A stretch of 64,000 nt of DNA from Paludibaculum fermentans (lineage in GTDB: Bacteria; Acidobacteriota; Terriglobia; Bryobacterales; Bryobacteraceae), in contig NZ_CP063849.1 of NCBI RefSeq assembly GCF_015277775.1, positions 620,001 to 684,000 on the forward strand, written 5' to 3'. Position numbers and translations under genes: made by a program. The stretch's first letter is position 1. Every line of letters begins with the position of its first letter. Below the pieces are notes generated by a model. It was not told where the DNA came from. It did no database searches and worked only from the letters and a program-made list of their open reading frames with translations. Positions 41,340 through 50,735 of this stretch are shown piece after piece.

Positions 41340-42488
41340 ATGCATCGATGGCAGCCGATGGCCGATCTCGCAATCCTGGCAGTTGTAATCTATCTGTTTC
41401 TCCGCTGGACCGCCGAGAACAGGCTGCGCGTGATGCTGCTGGCGATCAGTGCGATGTTCGGGCTGTCGGCCCTGGCTTCGAGAATGGATCTGCCGCTGGC
41501 CGCCTGGGTACTGGAAGCGTTCGGATTCACGGCCGTGCTCTTCCTGGTGACCATCTTCCAGCCGGAGCTGCGGCACCTGGTGATGCGGACCGAAGGCTGG
41601 TTCCGGCGGCCGTCGAGCCGCGACGACCCGGCGGACGCCTGCCGCGCCGTCACCGAGGCGGTGTTTGCCCTGGCCCGCGAGAAAACCGGAGCCCTGCTGA
41701 TTGTCGTGCGGCAACACTCCATCCGGGAGTTGGCCGGAGGCGGGGTGGAGATCGGAGCCACGCCCTCCTCCGCACTGCTGCAGGCGGTGTTTCAGAAGAG
41801 TTCCCCGATTCACGATGGCGGCGTCGTCATCGAGTTGGACCGCATTACGCGCGCCGGTGTTCTGCTGCCGCTGACGCAACGGACGGATCTGCCGGCGCAG
41901 TTCGGGACGCGCCATCGGGCCGCGCTCGGCATCAGTGAACGGTGTGATGCCAAGGTGGTGGTGGTTTCAGAGGAGCGCGGCGATGTGACGCTGGTGCATC
42001 GCGCGAGTTGGCGGCACGCCGCAGTGGAACGTGAGTTGGTGGACTTCCTCAGTCAGGGTGGCCAGCCCGAGGCCGCCGGGCCGGGGCCAAGTGTGCGCAG
42101 GCTACTGTTCGGGCACATGAAACAGAAGCTCGCCGCACTTTCCATGACGGCCCTGGTGTGGGCTCTCACCCTGGTTTCCTCGGGTACGGCGATCAAGGAT
42201 TTGCAGGTGCCCGTGGAGTTCACGAATCCGCCTGCCGGCATGGATGTCTCGAAGCCGTCGGCGACCCAGTTAGAGATGCGGGTGCGGGGTCCGCGCTGGG
42301 CTGTGGAGGCTTTGCGCCCGGACCAGATGACTGTGCGGTTCGACTTGAGCAGGGGGGGGCTGGGCGGTACGCGGCTGGCGCATCCAAGCGACGTTGTGAA
42401 CCTGCCTCCCGCGGTTTCCGTGGAGTGGCTGCGTCCGGACGAAATCACCGTGAATCTCGTGCCTGCCCGGCGTGCGCGCATGAACTGA
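41340..42488 (+). CDS. Diadenylate cyclase (CdaA-type) fused to a YbbR/CdaR domain
   Basis: The enzyme makes cyclic di-AMP from two ATP. Three N-terminal membrane helices (residues ~7-75) are followed by a DAC domain with the catalytic motifs HDGG (KSSPIHDGGVVIELDRI) and RHR (QFGTRHRAALGISERCDAKV). After a linker a further membrane helix (LAALSMTALVWALTLVSSG) leads into one YbbR domain (TAIKDLQVPVEFTNPPAGMD). In Firmicutes the same parts are separate neighbouring genes, cdaA and the regulator cdaR. Here they form one 382-residue protein. The motif is DGG rather than the common DGA. Confidence 0.88.
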   Translation: MHRWQPMADLAILAVVIYLFLRWTAENRLRVMLLAISAMFGLSALASRMDLPLAAWVLEAFGFTAVLFLVTIFQPELRHLVMRTEGWFRRPSSRDDPADACRAVTEAVFALAREKTGALLIVVRQHSIRELAGGGVEIGATPSSALLQAVFQKSSPIHDGGVVIELDRITRAGVLLPLTQRTDLPAQFGTRHRAALGISERCDAKVVVVSEERGDVTLVHRASWRHAAVERELVDFLSQGGQPEAAGPGPSVRRLLFGHMKQKLAALSMTALVWALTLVSSGTAIKDLQVPVEFTNPPAGMDVSKPSATQLEMRVRGPRWAVEALRPDQMTVRFDLSRGGLGGTRLAHPSDVVNLPPAVSVEWLRPDEITVNLVPARRARMN

Positions 42489-42632
42489 CGGTGCGTACGG
42501 GGTAGGAAGATCCCGGGAAGCCAGGGGTCCAAAATACTGTGAAGACAGGATAGTTCGAGACCGCCCAGGCACCCTAGTATGGGGACAAATCAGAGATGAT
42601 CCACGGCAGTTTCAGTGGAGAAGGATGCTGCG

Positions 42633-43031
42633 ATGAAGACACTGGAGACTCTCCGGCCTAAAGAGATCCTCATGGCGCGGGCGCGCGAACTGGAACGGAT
42701 CGTGCGCAGCCGGGATCTGGCCATCGAACCGGTTGCGGATCCGCTGGATGAGATCCAGCAGGCGGCCGATCGGGAACTGGCCATTGAAACGGCGGACCGC
42801 GCATCGGCCAAGCTGGCTGAGATTCGTATCGCGCTGGACCGGCTGGCGGATGGAAGCTACGGGATCTGCTCCGATTGCGACGATGACATTGCGCCGAACC
42901 GGCTGCGCGCCGTGCCCTGGGCGTCCCGCTGCATACGATGCCAGGAGCGGTTTGAGGACCGGGGCGAAGTGGAAGAGGCCGATTTCGACGACATGCCGGT
43001 GAGGCGCAAGGGCCTGCAGGATGCCGCGTAG
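42633..43031 (+). CDS. DksA/TraR-type zinc-finger protein
   Basis: The 132-residue protein has a coiled-coil N-terminal half (KLAEIRIALDRLADGSYGIC) and a C4 zinc finger (CSDC...CIRC, with C-x2-C-x17-C-x2-C spacing) like DksA, which binds the RNA polymerase secondary channel in the stringent response. The acidic tip of the coiled coil is not obvious. GGAGAAGGA precedes the ATG at 42633; a GTG at 42615 is a weaker start. Confidence 0.85.
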   Translation: MKTLETLRPKEILMARARELERIVRSRDLAIEPVADPLDEIQQAADRELAIETADRASAKLAEIRIALDRLADGSYGICSDCDDDIAPNRLRAVPWASRCIRCQERFEDRGEVEEADFDDMPVRRKGLQDAA

Positions 43032-43240
43032 AGAACGCTCGGCGCGGAGGACGGCCCGGGTGGCCGGAGGCATGGGCGTGCCATCGAACCGGGGTTGCGA
43101 TGAGGCAGCCTGGTTGGATCCGGCCTGCCGCGAAGGGCTCCATCGATCTGCGAGCCGGGGGTGTTCTCGACGGCTTCGCCTGCAGCCGGGCACCCTGCGG
43201 GAGGATGGACCGCGCCGGCTTCCGGAATGAGCGAGGCGGG

Positions 43241-44614
43241 TTACGGGCGGGCGCCCTGCGCGGTGGCCCGCTGCTGATTGGCCTCCAGGCTCGCTTCGAG
43301 GGTGATGTCCTTGTGGCCGAAGGCGACGCCTGCCTGCTTCAGGAAGGCAGTGGGCGGAGTGCCTCCGGCGAAGACCCATACGTAGTCGTTGGCTAAGACC
43401 CGCCTTTCGCCGTTCACTTCCAGGACGACAGAATCAGGCGTGAATTCCACGGGCGCGGAGTTGAAGACGACCTGCACCAGCTTCTTGCGAATGCACTCCT
43501 GCAGGCGCTGCGCATTGCGCTCCTTGATGCGGCTGAAGCTGTCCTTGCGGTAGGAGAGCGTCACCTCATTGCCCGACTGGTGGCCGAGGCCCATGGCGGC
43601 CTCGATGGCGCTATCGCCTCCGCCGACGACCAGGATCCGTTTGTTGATGTAGTGATCGGCCTCGATCAACCGGTACATGACCTTCGGCAGATCCTCGCCC
43701 TTCACGCCCAGCTTGCGAGGAGTGCCGGAGCGGCCCAGCGCCAGGATCACGTGGAGCGCCAGGTACCGCGCCTGGCCGGTGGTGACCTCGAACACGCCGT
43801 CTTCGCGTTTCGTGATGCCTTCCACGGATTCTGAGGTACGCACGTTGAAGTCGGACCGGCCCAGGACCTGATGCCAGAATTCCAGCAGGTTCTCCTTCGA
43901 CAACTCCGTTTTGGTGAACTTGCCGTACATGGGGAATTGGACAGGGCTCGTCATGACGAGCTTCTGGCGAGGGTACTTGGAGACGGTGCCGCCGATCTCG
44001 TCGCGTTCGATGGTGATGTATTTCAGCTTGTTCTCGATGGCCTTGAGCGAAGCACTGATGCCGGCGGGGCCAGCGCCGACGATGAGGACGTCGAGAACAT
44101 TTTCGGGCTTCGGTGTTGTTGAGGACTCCAGGCGGCGGGTGATGGTTTCGACGCAATCGCGGCCCTGGTTGACGGCATTCTTGATCAGCGCGAGTCCGCC
44201 CAGTTCGCCGGCGATGAAGAGGCCGGTGACGCTGGTTTCGTACTCCGCGGTAATGAACGGCATGTCCGCGCCCATGGCCGGCTTGGCCATCACCATCGTA
44301 ATGGCGCCCACTGGGCAGGCGTCGGCGCAAAGGCCGTGGCCGATGCACTTGTACCCATTGACGATCACCGCCTTGCCGCCCAGCATGGCCAGCACGTCGC
44401 CCTCCGGGCAGACGGTTGTGCACGACTGGCAGCCGATGCAATAGGTGGTGTCGATGTGGGGGTGTTGGGCTTTGGGGCCCTCGGAGTAGAGCTCGCCGCG
44501 CTGGATGGCCTCGCGCGCTTTCCGGGCTTTGCTCTTCTGGCGCGTGAGATAGACGGCCAGCGGAACAAGAATCACGATCAGTGTAAAGGCGTAGGTAAGA
44601 ACTGTTTCAGACAT
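43241..44614 (-). CDS. Membrane-anchored Fe-S / FAD-NAD(P) oxidoreductase
   Basis: Residues ~5-25 form a membrane helix (VLTYAFTLIVILVPLAVYL). A ferredoxin-like region follows with CIGCQSCTTVCPEG and CIGHGLCADACPVG; the second cluster has His where a Cys is usual. The rest is a thioredoxin-reductase-like FAD/NAD domain with two dinucleotide motifs (VLIVGAGPAGISASLKAIE and ILVVGGGDSAIEAAMGL) and no CxxC redox pair. The 457 residues probably shuttle electrons from NAD(P)H to an unknown acceptor. The ATG at 44614 is preferred; 44650 is possible. Confidence 0.85.
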   Translation of the reverse strand: MSETVLTYAFTLIVILVPLAVYLTRQKSKARKAREAIQRGELYSEGPKAQHPHIDTTYCIGCQSCTTVCPEGDVLAMLGGKAVIVNGYKCIGHGLCADACPVGAITMVMAKPAMGADMPFITAEYETSVTGLFIAGELGGLALIKNAVNQGRDCVETITRRLESSTTPKPENVLDVLIVGAGPAGISASLKAIENKLKYITIERDEIGGTVSKYPRQKLVMTSPVQFPMYGKFTKTELSKENLLEFWHQVLGRSDFNVRTSESVEGITKREDGVFEVTTGQARYLALHVILALGRSGTPRKLGVKGEDLPKVMYRLIEADHYINKRILVVGGGDSAIEAAMGLGHQSGNEVTLSYRKDSFSRIKERNAQRLQECIRKKLVQVVFNSAPVEFTPDSVVLEVNGERRVLANDYVWVFAGGTPPTAFLKQAGVAFGHKDITLEASLEANQQRATAQGARP

Positions 44615-44833
44615 CTGGCGAGAGAACACACTACGTTCCAACGGCGGCATCCCGATTGCAACCCAACCGCGGCAATCGTATCCACCCGCACTCCGATCCG
44701 CATGACGGGCCGGTTCCGAGAGAAAGAACCGGCTGTCCGATCTGACTGCCCTCAGTATAGCCAGCGAGCCGGGCAGGTCATCAACTGCTGACGCGCCGTA
44801 GGGCGATGTGGTTTCGGATGCCGGAAACGGGAA

Positions 44834-44857
44834 AGGCCACCCTGGGTAGGGCGGCCT
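44834..44857 (-). terminator. Terminator of the RND efflux operon
   Basis: Read on the minus strand: AGGCCGCCCT, loop ACCC, AGGGTGGCCT followed by TTTCCCGTTT. The ten-base stem has one mismatch. It lies 31 nt after the stop codon of the outer-membrane gene. Confidence 0.65.
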
Positions 44858-44888
44858 CTCTTTCTGTTCGCCATCGGGCAGGGAAGGC

Positions 44889-46277
44889 TTACGGCTGCCA
44901 GCCGCCGCCGAGCGCGTTGTACAACTGAACCACGGCGACCCGCTCGTTGAGCTGCGCCTGGGCCAGCCCGATCTCGGCGTCGAACAGATCGGTCTGGCTG
45001 GAGAGGACCTCGAGGTAGCTGCTGGCTCCTCCCTTATAGCGGATGTCGGCGAGCTTGGCGGCTTCGCTGGCTGAGTTGGTGAGGGCTGCCTGGCGTTCAC
45101 GGTACTCGCGGTTCTTCTGCACGGCCACCAACGAGTCCGACACTTCGCGGAATGCCTGCTGGACCGATTGGCGGTAGGTGAGGACCATCTCCTCCTTCTG
45201 CGCTTCACTCAGGCGGACGCCGGAGCGGATGCGGCCGAAGTCGAAGATGGGCGCGGTCATGTTGGCTCCGACGTTGTAGACTTTGGAGTCGAACAGGCCG
45301 GTCATCGAGTAGGCCTGCCAACCGGCGGAACCGGTGAGCGAGATCTGCGGGAAGTACATCGACTTGGCGACGCCGACCTGCGCGTTCGCCGCGACGAGGC
45401 GCATCTCGGCCTGGCGAATGTCGGGGCGGCGCTCCAGCAGCGTCGACGGCAGACCTTCGGGCACGGTCGGCGAGAGCTGCATGGCGAGCAGCGGCTGGCC
45501 GCGGGTAATGGGTCCGGGATTGTTGCCCAGCAGGACGCTGATGAGGTTCTCCTGCCGGGCGATGTTCAGTTCGAGATCGGGGATGCGGCGGGCCGCGGTT
45601 TCCACGAGCTTCTCAGCCTGGCGGACATCGAGCATGGAGGTGGCTCCATTGTGCTCCAGGGTCTGGGTGAGTTTGAGCGATTCCTGGCGGGCGGCCAGCG
45701 TGCGTTTGGCGATGTCGAGTTCGAGATCGAGTTCACGCAGTTGGAAGTAGGCCGAGGCCAGGTTGGCGACCAGCGAGGAGATGACCGCCTTGCGGCCCCA
45801 GTCGCTGGCGGCGAGTGTGGCGCGGGCTGCCTCGTTGGCCTTGCGGTAGCGGCCCCAGAAGTCGAGCTGCCAGATGGACGAGAGGCCCAGTTGGCTCATG
45901 TTCGATTCGAAGCCGGGAAAGAAAGGCGTGCTGGCGCTTTTCTGGCGCGAGGCTGAGCCGGTGGCGCTGATGTTGGGGAACTGCTCGGCGCGCGTTCCGC
46001 CGGCCTGCGCCTGGGCTTGCGCCACGCGGGCGGCGGCGATGCGGATGTCGAGGTTTTGCTCCAGGGCGGTGCGGATGAGGCCCTGGAGTTCGGGGTCCTG
46101 GAACAGGGTGAACCACTTGGCGTCGCCCAGTGATTCGGCGGTGGCCGTGTCGGTGGTGGCTCCGCGATAGGCGCCGGGCACGGGCACGTCCGGCCGTTTG
46201 TACTTCGGGCCGATGCCGCCGGCCTGGATCAGGCTGGCGGAGGCGAGGAAGGCGGGAATGAGGGCGTGATACCTCAT
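44889..46277 (-). CDS. RND efflux outer-membrane factor (OprM/NodT family)
   Basis: The 462-residue TolC-like channel completes the tripartite pump encoded here. It has the repeated helical-barrel architecture (LEQNLDIRIAAARVAQAQAQ; LLERRPDIRQAEMRLVAANA) and the family start GPKYKRPDVPVP. The lipidated Cys that normally precedes this GPxYxRP motif is missing (LIQAGGIGPKYKRP), so the protein may not be a lipoprotein. It overlaps the RND gene by 4 nt. Confidence 0.94.
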   Translation of the reverse strand: MRYHALIPAFLASASLIQAGGIGPKYKRPDVPVPGAYRGATTDTATAESLGDAKWFTLFQDPELQGLIRTALEQNLDIRIAAARVAQAQAQAGGTRAEQFPNISATGSASRQKSASTPFFPGFESNMSQLGLSSIWQLDFWGRYRKANEAARATLAASDWGRKAVISSLVANLASAYFQLRELDLELDIAKRTLAARQESLKLTQTLEHNGATSMLDVRQAEKLVETAARRIPDLELNIARQENLISVLLGNNPGPITRGQPLLAMQLSPTVPEGLPSTLLERRPDIRQAEMRLVAANAQVGVAKSMYFPQISLTGSAGWQAYSMTGLFDSKVYNVGANMTAPIFDFGRIRSGVRLSEAQKEEMVLTYRQSVQQAFREVSDSLVAVQKNREYRERQAALTNSASEAAKLADIRYKGGASSYLEVLSSQTDLFDAEIGLAQAQLNERVAVVQLYNALGGGWQP

Positions 46278-49200
46278 GCGGGTTCTCCTTCGCCTTCGAG
46301 TTGGGCAGGCGCTTTGGCCTTGCCGAACTTGGCGGCGATGTTCTCCACCACCACATAGGTGACGGGGATGAGGAAGATGGCGATGGTGGTGGCGGCGAGC
46401 ATGCCGCCGATGACCACGGTGCCGAGGATGCGGCGCGAGATGGCTCCGGAGCCGGAGGCGGTCCAGAGCGGGACGCAGCCCAGGATGAAGGCGAAAGCCG
46501 TCATCAGGATGGGACGCAGGCGAAGGCGTGCGGCGATGATGGCCGCGTCCATGGCGGAGCGGCCTTTCGAGTACTCGGCCCTGGCGAACTCCACGATCAG
46601 AATCGCGTTCTTGGCGGAGATGCCGATCAGCATGACCAGGCCGATCTGGGCGTAGACGTTGTTCTCATAGCCGCGCAGCCAGAGCGAGAGGTAAGCGCCC
46701 AGGACGGCCACGGGCGTAACGAGCAGGACGCTGAACGGCAGCGACCAGCTTTCATACTGCGCCGCGAGGATCAGGAATACGAAGAAGATGGACATGCCGT
46801 AGATGGCCGACGGGGGGATGCCCTCGGACGCCTTCTTCTCCTGATAAGACATGCCCGTGTAGTCGAACGCCATGGTGGAGGGCATTGTCTGGGCGAAGAC
46901 CTCTTCCAAGGCTTCCATGGCCTGGCCCGAGCTGTAGCCGGGCGCGGCGCCGCCGAAGATCTGCGTCGCGCGGTATTCGTTGTAGCGGAAGTTGAACTCT
47001 GGTCCGGTGCGGCGTTCCATGGTGGTGACCGCGCTGAGTGGGACCATGGTCTTGGCGTTGTTCCGGACGTAGAACTGGCCGATGTCTTCGGGCTTGGTGC
47101 GATAGTCGCCTTCGGCGGCCAGGTAGACCTGCCACTGGCGCCCGAAGCGGTTGAAGTAGTTCACGAGATAGCCGCCCAGGAACGTCTGCATCGTGTTGTA
47201 GACGTCGTTGATGGCAACACCCTGGCGCGCTGTCTTCTCGCGATCGACGTTGGCGTAAAGCTGCGGCACGCTGGGCAGGAAGGTGGAGTTGATGCCCACG
47301 AGTTCCTTGCGCTTGGAGGCCGCGCCGACGAACTTGAAGACGTTCTTGGCGAAGTCTTCGGTGCTGCCGCCGGAGCGGTCTTCCAGGATGAACGTGAAGC
47401 CGCCGGAGTTGCCGACGCCGGGAATGGCGGGCGGCGTGATGGGGAAGGCGAAGGCATCGGGCACCTGGGAGATGGCTCCGGCCAGGTTGGCCTGGATGAC
47501 TTCGAACTGTTCGTTGGCGGCCTTACGCTCGCTCCAGTCCTTCAGCGTGACCCAGAAGATGCCGTTGTAGGTGTTCTGAATGCCGCTGAGCAGGTCGAAG
47601 CCGACGACGGAGAAGACGCTGGCGACGCCAGGGATCTTCATGACGCGCTGCTCGATCTTGCGGGCTGCGTCGTCCGTCCGTTCCAGTGAAGCGGCGTCGG
47701 GCAGCCGCATGGCAACCAGCAGGTAGCCCTGATCCTCGTTCGGCAGGAACGAACTGGGCAGTCGGCCGCCGAGGCCCACGCCCAGGATGGTGACGACAAC
47801 GAGGAAGCCGAGGCTCAGTGCCGACTTGCGGATCATCGACGTGCTGATGCTGATATAGCGGTCCGTGCCGGTCTTGAAGAAGCGGTTGAACCAGTCGAAG
47901 AAGCGGGCCAGGGGGCCACGCGAGGGCTCTTTGTGCCTCAGCAACAGCGCGCAGAGCGCGGGGCTGAGCGAGAGTGCGTTGAAGGCCGAGATGATCACCG
48001 AGATGGCGATGGTGACGGCGAACTGCTGGTAGAGGCGGCCGGTGATGCCCGGGATGAAGGCCGTGGGGATGAACACGGCGGCCAGGATCAGCGCGATGGC
48101 GATGACGGGTCCTGACACTTCCTCCATGGCTTTGAGCGAGGCGTCGCGCGGCGACATGCCCTCTTCAATGTGGTGTTCGACGGCCTCGACCACGACGATG
48201 GCATCGTCGACGACGAGTCCGATGGCGAGCACGAGTCCAAAGAGCGACAGCGTGTTCACCGAGAAGCCCAGCAGCGGGAAGAGCATGAAGGTGCCGACCA
48301 GCGAAACGGGCACGGCCAGCAGTGGGATGAGGGTCGCGCGCCAGCCCTGCAGGAATAAGTAGACGACGAGCACGACCAGCACCAGCGCCTCAAAGAGCGT
48401 GATGGCGATCTCCTTCATGCCCTGGGTGACGACCTTGGTGGTGTCGAGGGTCATGTCGAGCGCGAGGTCCTTGGGGAAGCGCTTCTCGAGCTGGTGCAGG
48501 TGGGCGGTGACGTTCTTGGCGGTTTCGACCGCGTTGGAGCCAGGCAATTGGTAGATGGCCATGCCGGCGGTGGCCCGGCCATTGAATCGGCTGATGATGT
48601 CGTAGGTCTGGGCGCCCATCTCAATGCGGGCGACGTCCTTCAACCGCAGGGTGGAGCCGTCGGGATTCGAGCGGACGATGATGCCGCCGAACTCCTCGGG
48701 CGTATTGAAGCGGCCCTGCGCCATCACGGTGTAGGTGAACTCCTGGCCCTTGGGGGCAGGACGGCCGCCGAGCTTGCCGGCCGGGTTCACGCGATTCTGG
48801 CCCTGGATCGCGGAAAGGATGTCGGGCACGGTCACGTTCAGCTTGGCGAGCTGATCGGGTTTGATCCAGATACGCATGGCGTACTGGCCGCCGCCGAAAG
48901 TTTGGACGCGGGCTACGCCTTTCACGCGCGTCAATTCGTCGACGAGGTTGATGTAGGCGTAGTTCGACAGGAAGATGTCGTCGTAGCTGTTCTTGGGCGA
49001 GTAGAGGCTGACGAACATCAGGGGCGACGCCAGCGACTTCTGCACCGTGAGTCCGGTGGTGTTCACTTCCACAGGCAACTGGGAGGCGGCCTGCGAAGTG
49101 CGGAGCTGGGTCAGCACCTGGTCGACGTTGGGATCCGTCTTGATGTCGAAGTTGACAGTGATCGTCGCCGTTCCGTTGTTGGCGGAAGTCGAGCTCATGT

Positions 49201-49429
49201 ACTCCATGTTGTCGACGCCGCTGATCTGCTGTTCCAGCGGTGTGGTGACCGACTGTTCCAGCGTCTTGGCGTCGGCGCCGGGGTAGATGGCCGTGATGTT
49301 GATTTCCGGCGGAACGATTTCAGGGAACTGCCCGGTGGGCAGGCTGAACAAGGCGACGGTGCCGATGATCACCATGAGGATGGAGATCACCATGGCCACG
49401 ATGGGCCGGCCGATGAAGAACTTTGCCAT
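46274..49429 (-). CDS. RND multidrug efflux transporter (AcrB/HAE1 family)
   Basis: The 1051-residue inner-membrane pump drives drug export with the proton gradient. It has twelve expected helices with large periplasmic loops after helices 1 and 7. The start MAKFFIGRPIVAMVISILMV is typical. Helix 4 contains GLVLAIGLVVDDAIVVVEAV with the two conserved proton-relay Asp residues. The length matches HAE1 members. It lies 3 nt after the membrane-fusion gene. Confidence 0.97.
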   Translation of the reverse strand: MAKFFIGRPIVAMVISILMVIIGTVALFSLPTGQFPEIVPPEINITAIYPGADAKTLEQSVTTPLEQQISGVDNMEYMSSTSANNGTATITVNFDIKTDPNVDQVLTQLRTSQAASQLPVEVNTTGLTVQKSLASPLMFVSLYSPKNSYDDIFLSNYAYINLVDELTRVKGVARVQTFGGGQYAMRIWIKPDQLAKLNVTVPDILSAIQGQNRVNPAGKLGGRPAPKGQEFTYTVMAQGRFNTPEEFGGIIVRSNPDGSTLRLKDVARIEMGAQTYDIISRFNGRATAGMAIYQLPGSNAVETAKNVTAHLHQLEKRFPKDLALDMTLDTTKVVTQGMKEIAITLFEALVLVVLVVYLFLQGWRATLIPLLAVPVSLVGTFMLFPLLGFSVNTLSLFGLVLAIGLVVDDAIVVVEAVEHHIEEGMSPRDASLKAMEEVSGPVIAIALILAAVFIPTAFIPGITGRLYQQFAVTIAISVIISAFNALSLSPALCALLLRHKEPSRGPLARFFDWFNRFFKTGTDRYISISTSMIRKSALSLGFLVVVTILGVGLGGRLPSSFLPNEDQGYLLVAMRLPDAASLERTDDAARKIEQRVMKIPGVASVFSVVGFDLLSGIQNTYNGIFWVTLKDWSERKAANEQFEVIQANLAGAISQVPDAFAFPITPPAIPGVGNSGGFTFILEDRSGGSTEDFAKNVFKFVGAASKRKELVGINSTFLPSVPQLYANVDREKTARQGVAINDVYNTMQTFLGGYLVNYFNRFGRQWQVYLAAEGDYRTKPEDIGQFYVRNNAKTMVPLSAVTTMERRTGPEFNFRYNEYRATQIFGGAAPGYSSGQAMEALEEVFAQTMPSTMAFDYTGMSYQEKKASEGIPPSAIYGMSIFFVFLILAAQYESWSLPFSVLLVTPVAVLGAYLSLWLRGYENNVYAQIGLVMLIGISAKNAILIVEFARAEYSKGRSAMDAAIIAARLRLRPILMTAFAFILGCVPLWTASGSGAISRRILGTVVIGGMLAATTIAIFLIPVTYVVVENIAAKFGKAKAPAQLEGEGEPA

Positions 49430-49432
49430 GGG

Positions 49433-50722
49433 TTAGTGGCTCCCACCGGCGGGGCTGGCGGCCGGTTGCGGGACGACGGTGCCGCCGTCCATGGCCTTGG
49501 CCAGGCCTTCGACCACGACGCTTTCGCCGGCGCGCAGGCCGCTCTCGATGACATAGCGGGAGCCGACCGTGGGGCCCAGGGTGACCTGCCGGATCTGGAC
49601 CTTGTTGCCGGCCAGCACGACAGCGACTTGGTGCTTACCCTGCATCTCGGTGACCGCGCGCTGCGGTACCAACAAGGCGTTCTTGCGGGTGCCGGTGAGC
49701 GCGTGGATGCGGCCGAACTGGCCGGGCCGCAGGACGTTGCCGGGGTTCGGGAAGGATGCGGCGACGCGGATGGTTCCGGTCTGCGAATCCACCTGGCGGT
49801 CAGTGAACGTGACCTTGCCCTTCTGGGCGTAGGTGGTGCCGTTGGAGAGTACGAGTTCCAGCGCGGGCACCTGATTGGGCGAGAGCAGGCTGGCCGGATC
49901 GCCCGGTTTGCGGCCCACGGCGAGGTTCAGGTACTCCTGCTCGCTGATGGGGAAGTAGACACGGATGGGGTCCACTTGCGACACGGTGGTGAGCGTGGTG
50001 TCGGTTTTGACGAGGTTTCCGATCTGCGTCTGTGCCACGCCGGCAATGCCGTCAATGAGGGAGTGGACCTGGGTGAAGCCGAGATTGAGTTCGGCTTGGG
50101 ACTGGGCGGCCTTCGCGGCTTTTACCGCGGCCTGGGCCGTCTTCACCGCGGCCTGGCTGGTGGCCAGGTTCGCCTTGCTCGCCTGGAGGGCGGCGTCGGC
50201 GGCGGCCCTGGCCTGGATCTCCGTGTCGAGTTGGCTTTGGGCGATGGCGCGCGCCTGCGCGAGAGGCGTGTCGCGCTGGACATCGATTTCCGCCTTACGC
50301 AACTGAGCGGCGGCCTGGGCGATCTGGCTTTGCATCTGTTCCACCTGGCTTTGCGCCTGCACCACCTGGCTCTCGGCCTGGGCGAATTGAGCGGCGGCCT
50401 GGTCGACTACCGCCTGGAACGGGCGTGGGTCGATCTCGAACAGAACCTGGCCTTTGCGGACAAAGGAGCCTTCCTGGTAGAGCTGACGGACGAGGTAGCC
50501 GGTGACCTGGGGCTGGATGATGGCGTTGACGCTGCCGTCGATAGTGGCAACCCATTCGCTGTTGACCTGGACATCTTCGGCGACCACGGGGGTGACGTCG
50601 ACGGCGGGCGGCTGCATGGGCGGCGGGCCGCCGGAGGCCTGGCCGCCGCAACCGGTCAGCAGAATGGCGGACGACAACAGGGGTAATGCTACCGCCGCGA
50701 GGCGGAGTGTGCTTCGATTCAT
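49433..50722 (-). CDS. RND efflux membrane fusion protein
   Basis: The periplasmic adaptor joins pump and outer-membrane channel. A lipoprotein signal peptide with lipobox LLTGC (residues ~21-25) is followed by the biotinyl-lipoyl-like halves (GYLVRQLYQEGSFVRKGQVL), a long Ala/Gln-rich helical hairpin and a beta-barrel domain. The 429 residues run from the ATG at 50722. The adaptor-pump-channel order is usual, with tetR 13 nt upstream. Confidence 0.95.
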   Translation of the reverse strand: MNRSTLRLAAVALPLLSSAILLTGCGGQASGGPPPMQPPAVDVTPVVAEDVQVNSEWVATIDGSVNAIIQPQVTGYLVRQLYQEGSFVRKGQVLFEIDPRPFQAVVDQAAAQFAQAESQVVQAQSQVEQMQSQIAQAAAQLRKAEIDVQRDTPLAQARAIAQSQLDTEIQARAAADAALQASKANLATSQAAVKTAQAAVKAAKAAQSQAELNLGFTQVHSLIDGIAGVAQTQIGNLVKTDTTLTTVSQVDPIRVYFPISEQEYLNLAVGRKPGDPASLLSPNQVPALELVLSNGTTYAQKGKVTFTDRQVDSQTGTIRVAASFPNPGNVLRPGQFGRIHALTGTRKNALLVPQRAVTEMQGKHQVAVVLAGNKVQIRQVTLGPTVGSRYVIESGLRAGESVVVEGLAKAMDGGTVVPQPAASPAGGSH

Positions 50723-50735
50723 TGTTTTGTTCTCT

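Noticed and set aside
44615-45208. Upstream extension of the Fe-S oxidoreductase to 655 residues
   Set aside because: The extra N-terminus is Arg/Ser/Pro-rich, crosses the efflux terminator and overlaps the efflux channel gene; the membrane helix begins just after the ATG at 44614.
48494-50686. 730-codon frame on the plus strand
   Set aside because: It is antisense to the RND pump and adaptor genes and has His/Gly/Asp-rich low-complexity composition typical of the complementary frame in GC-rich DNA.
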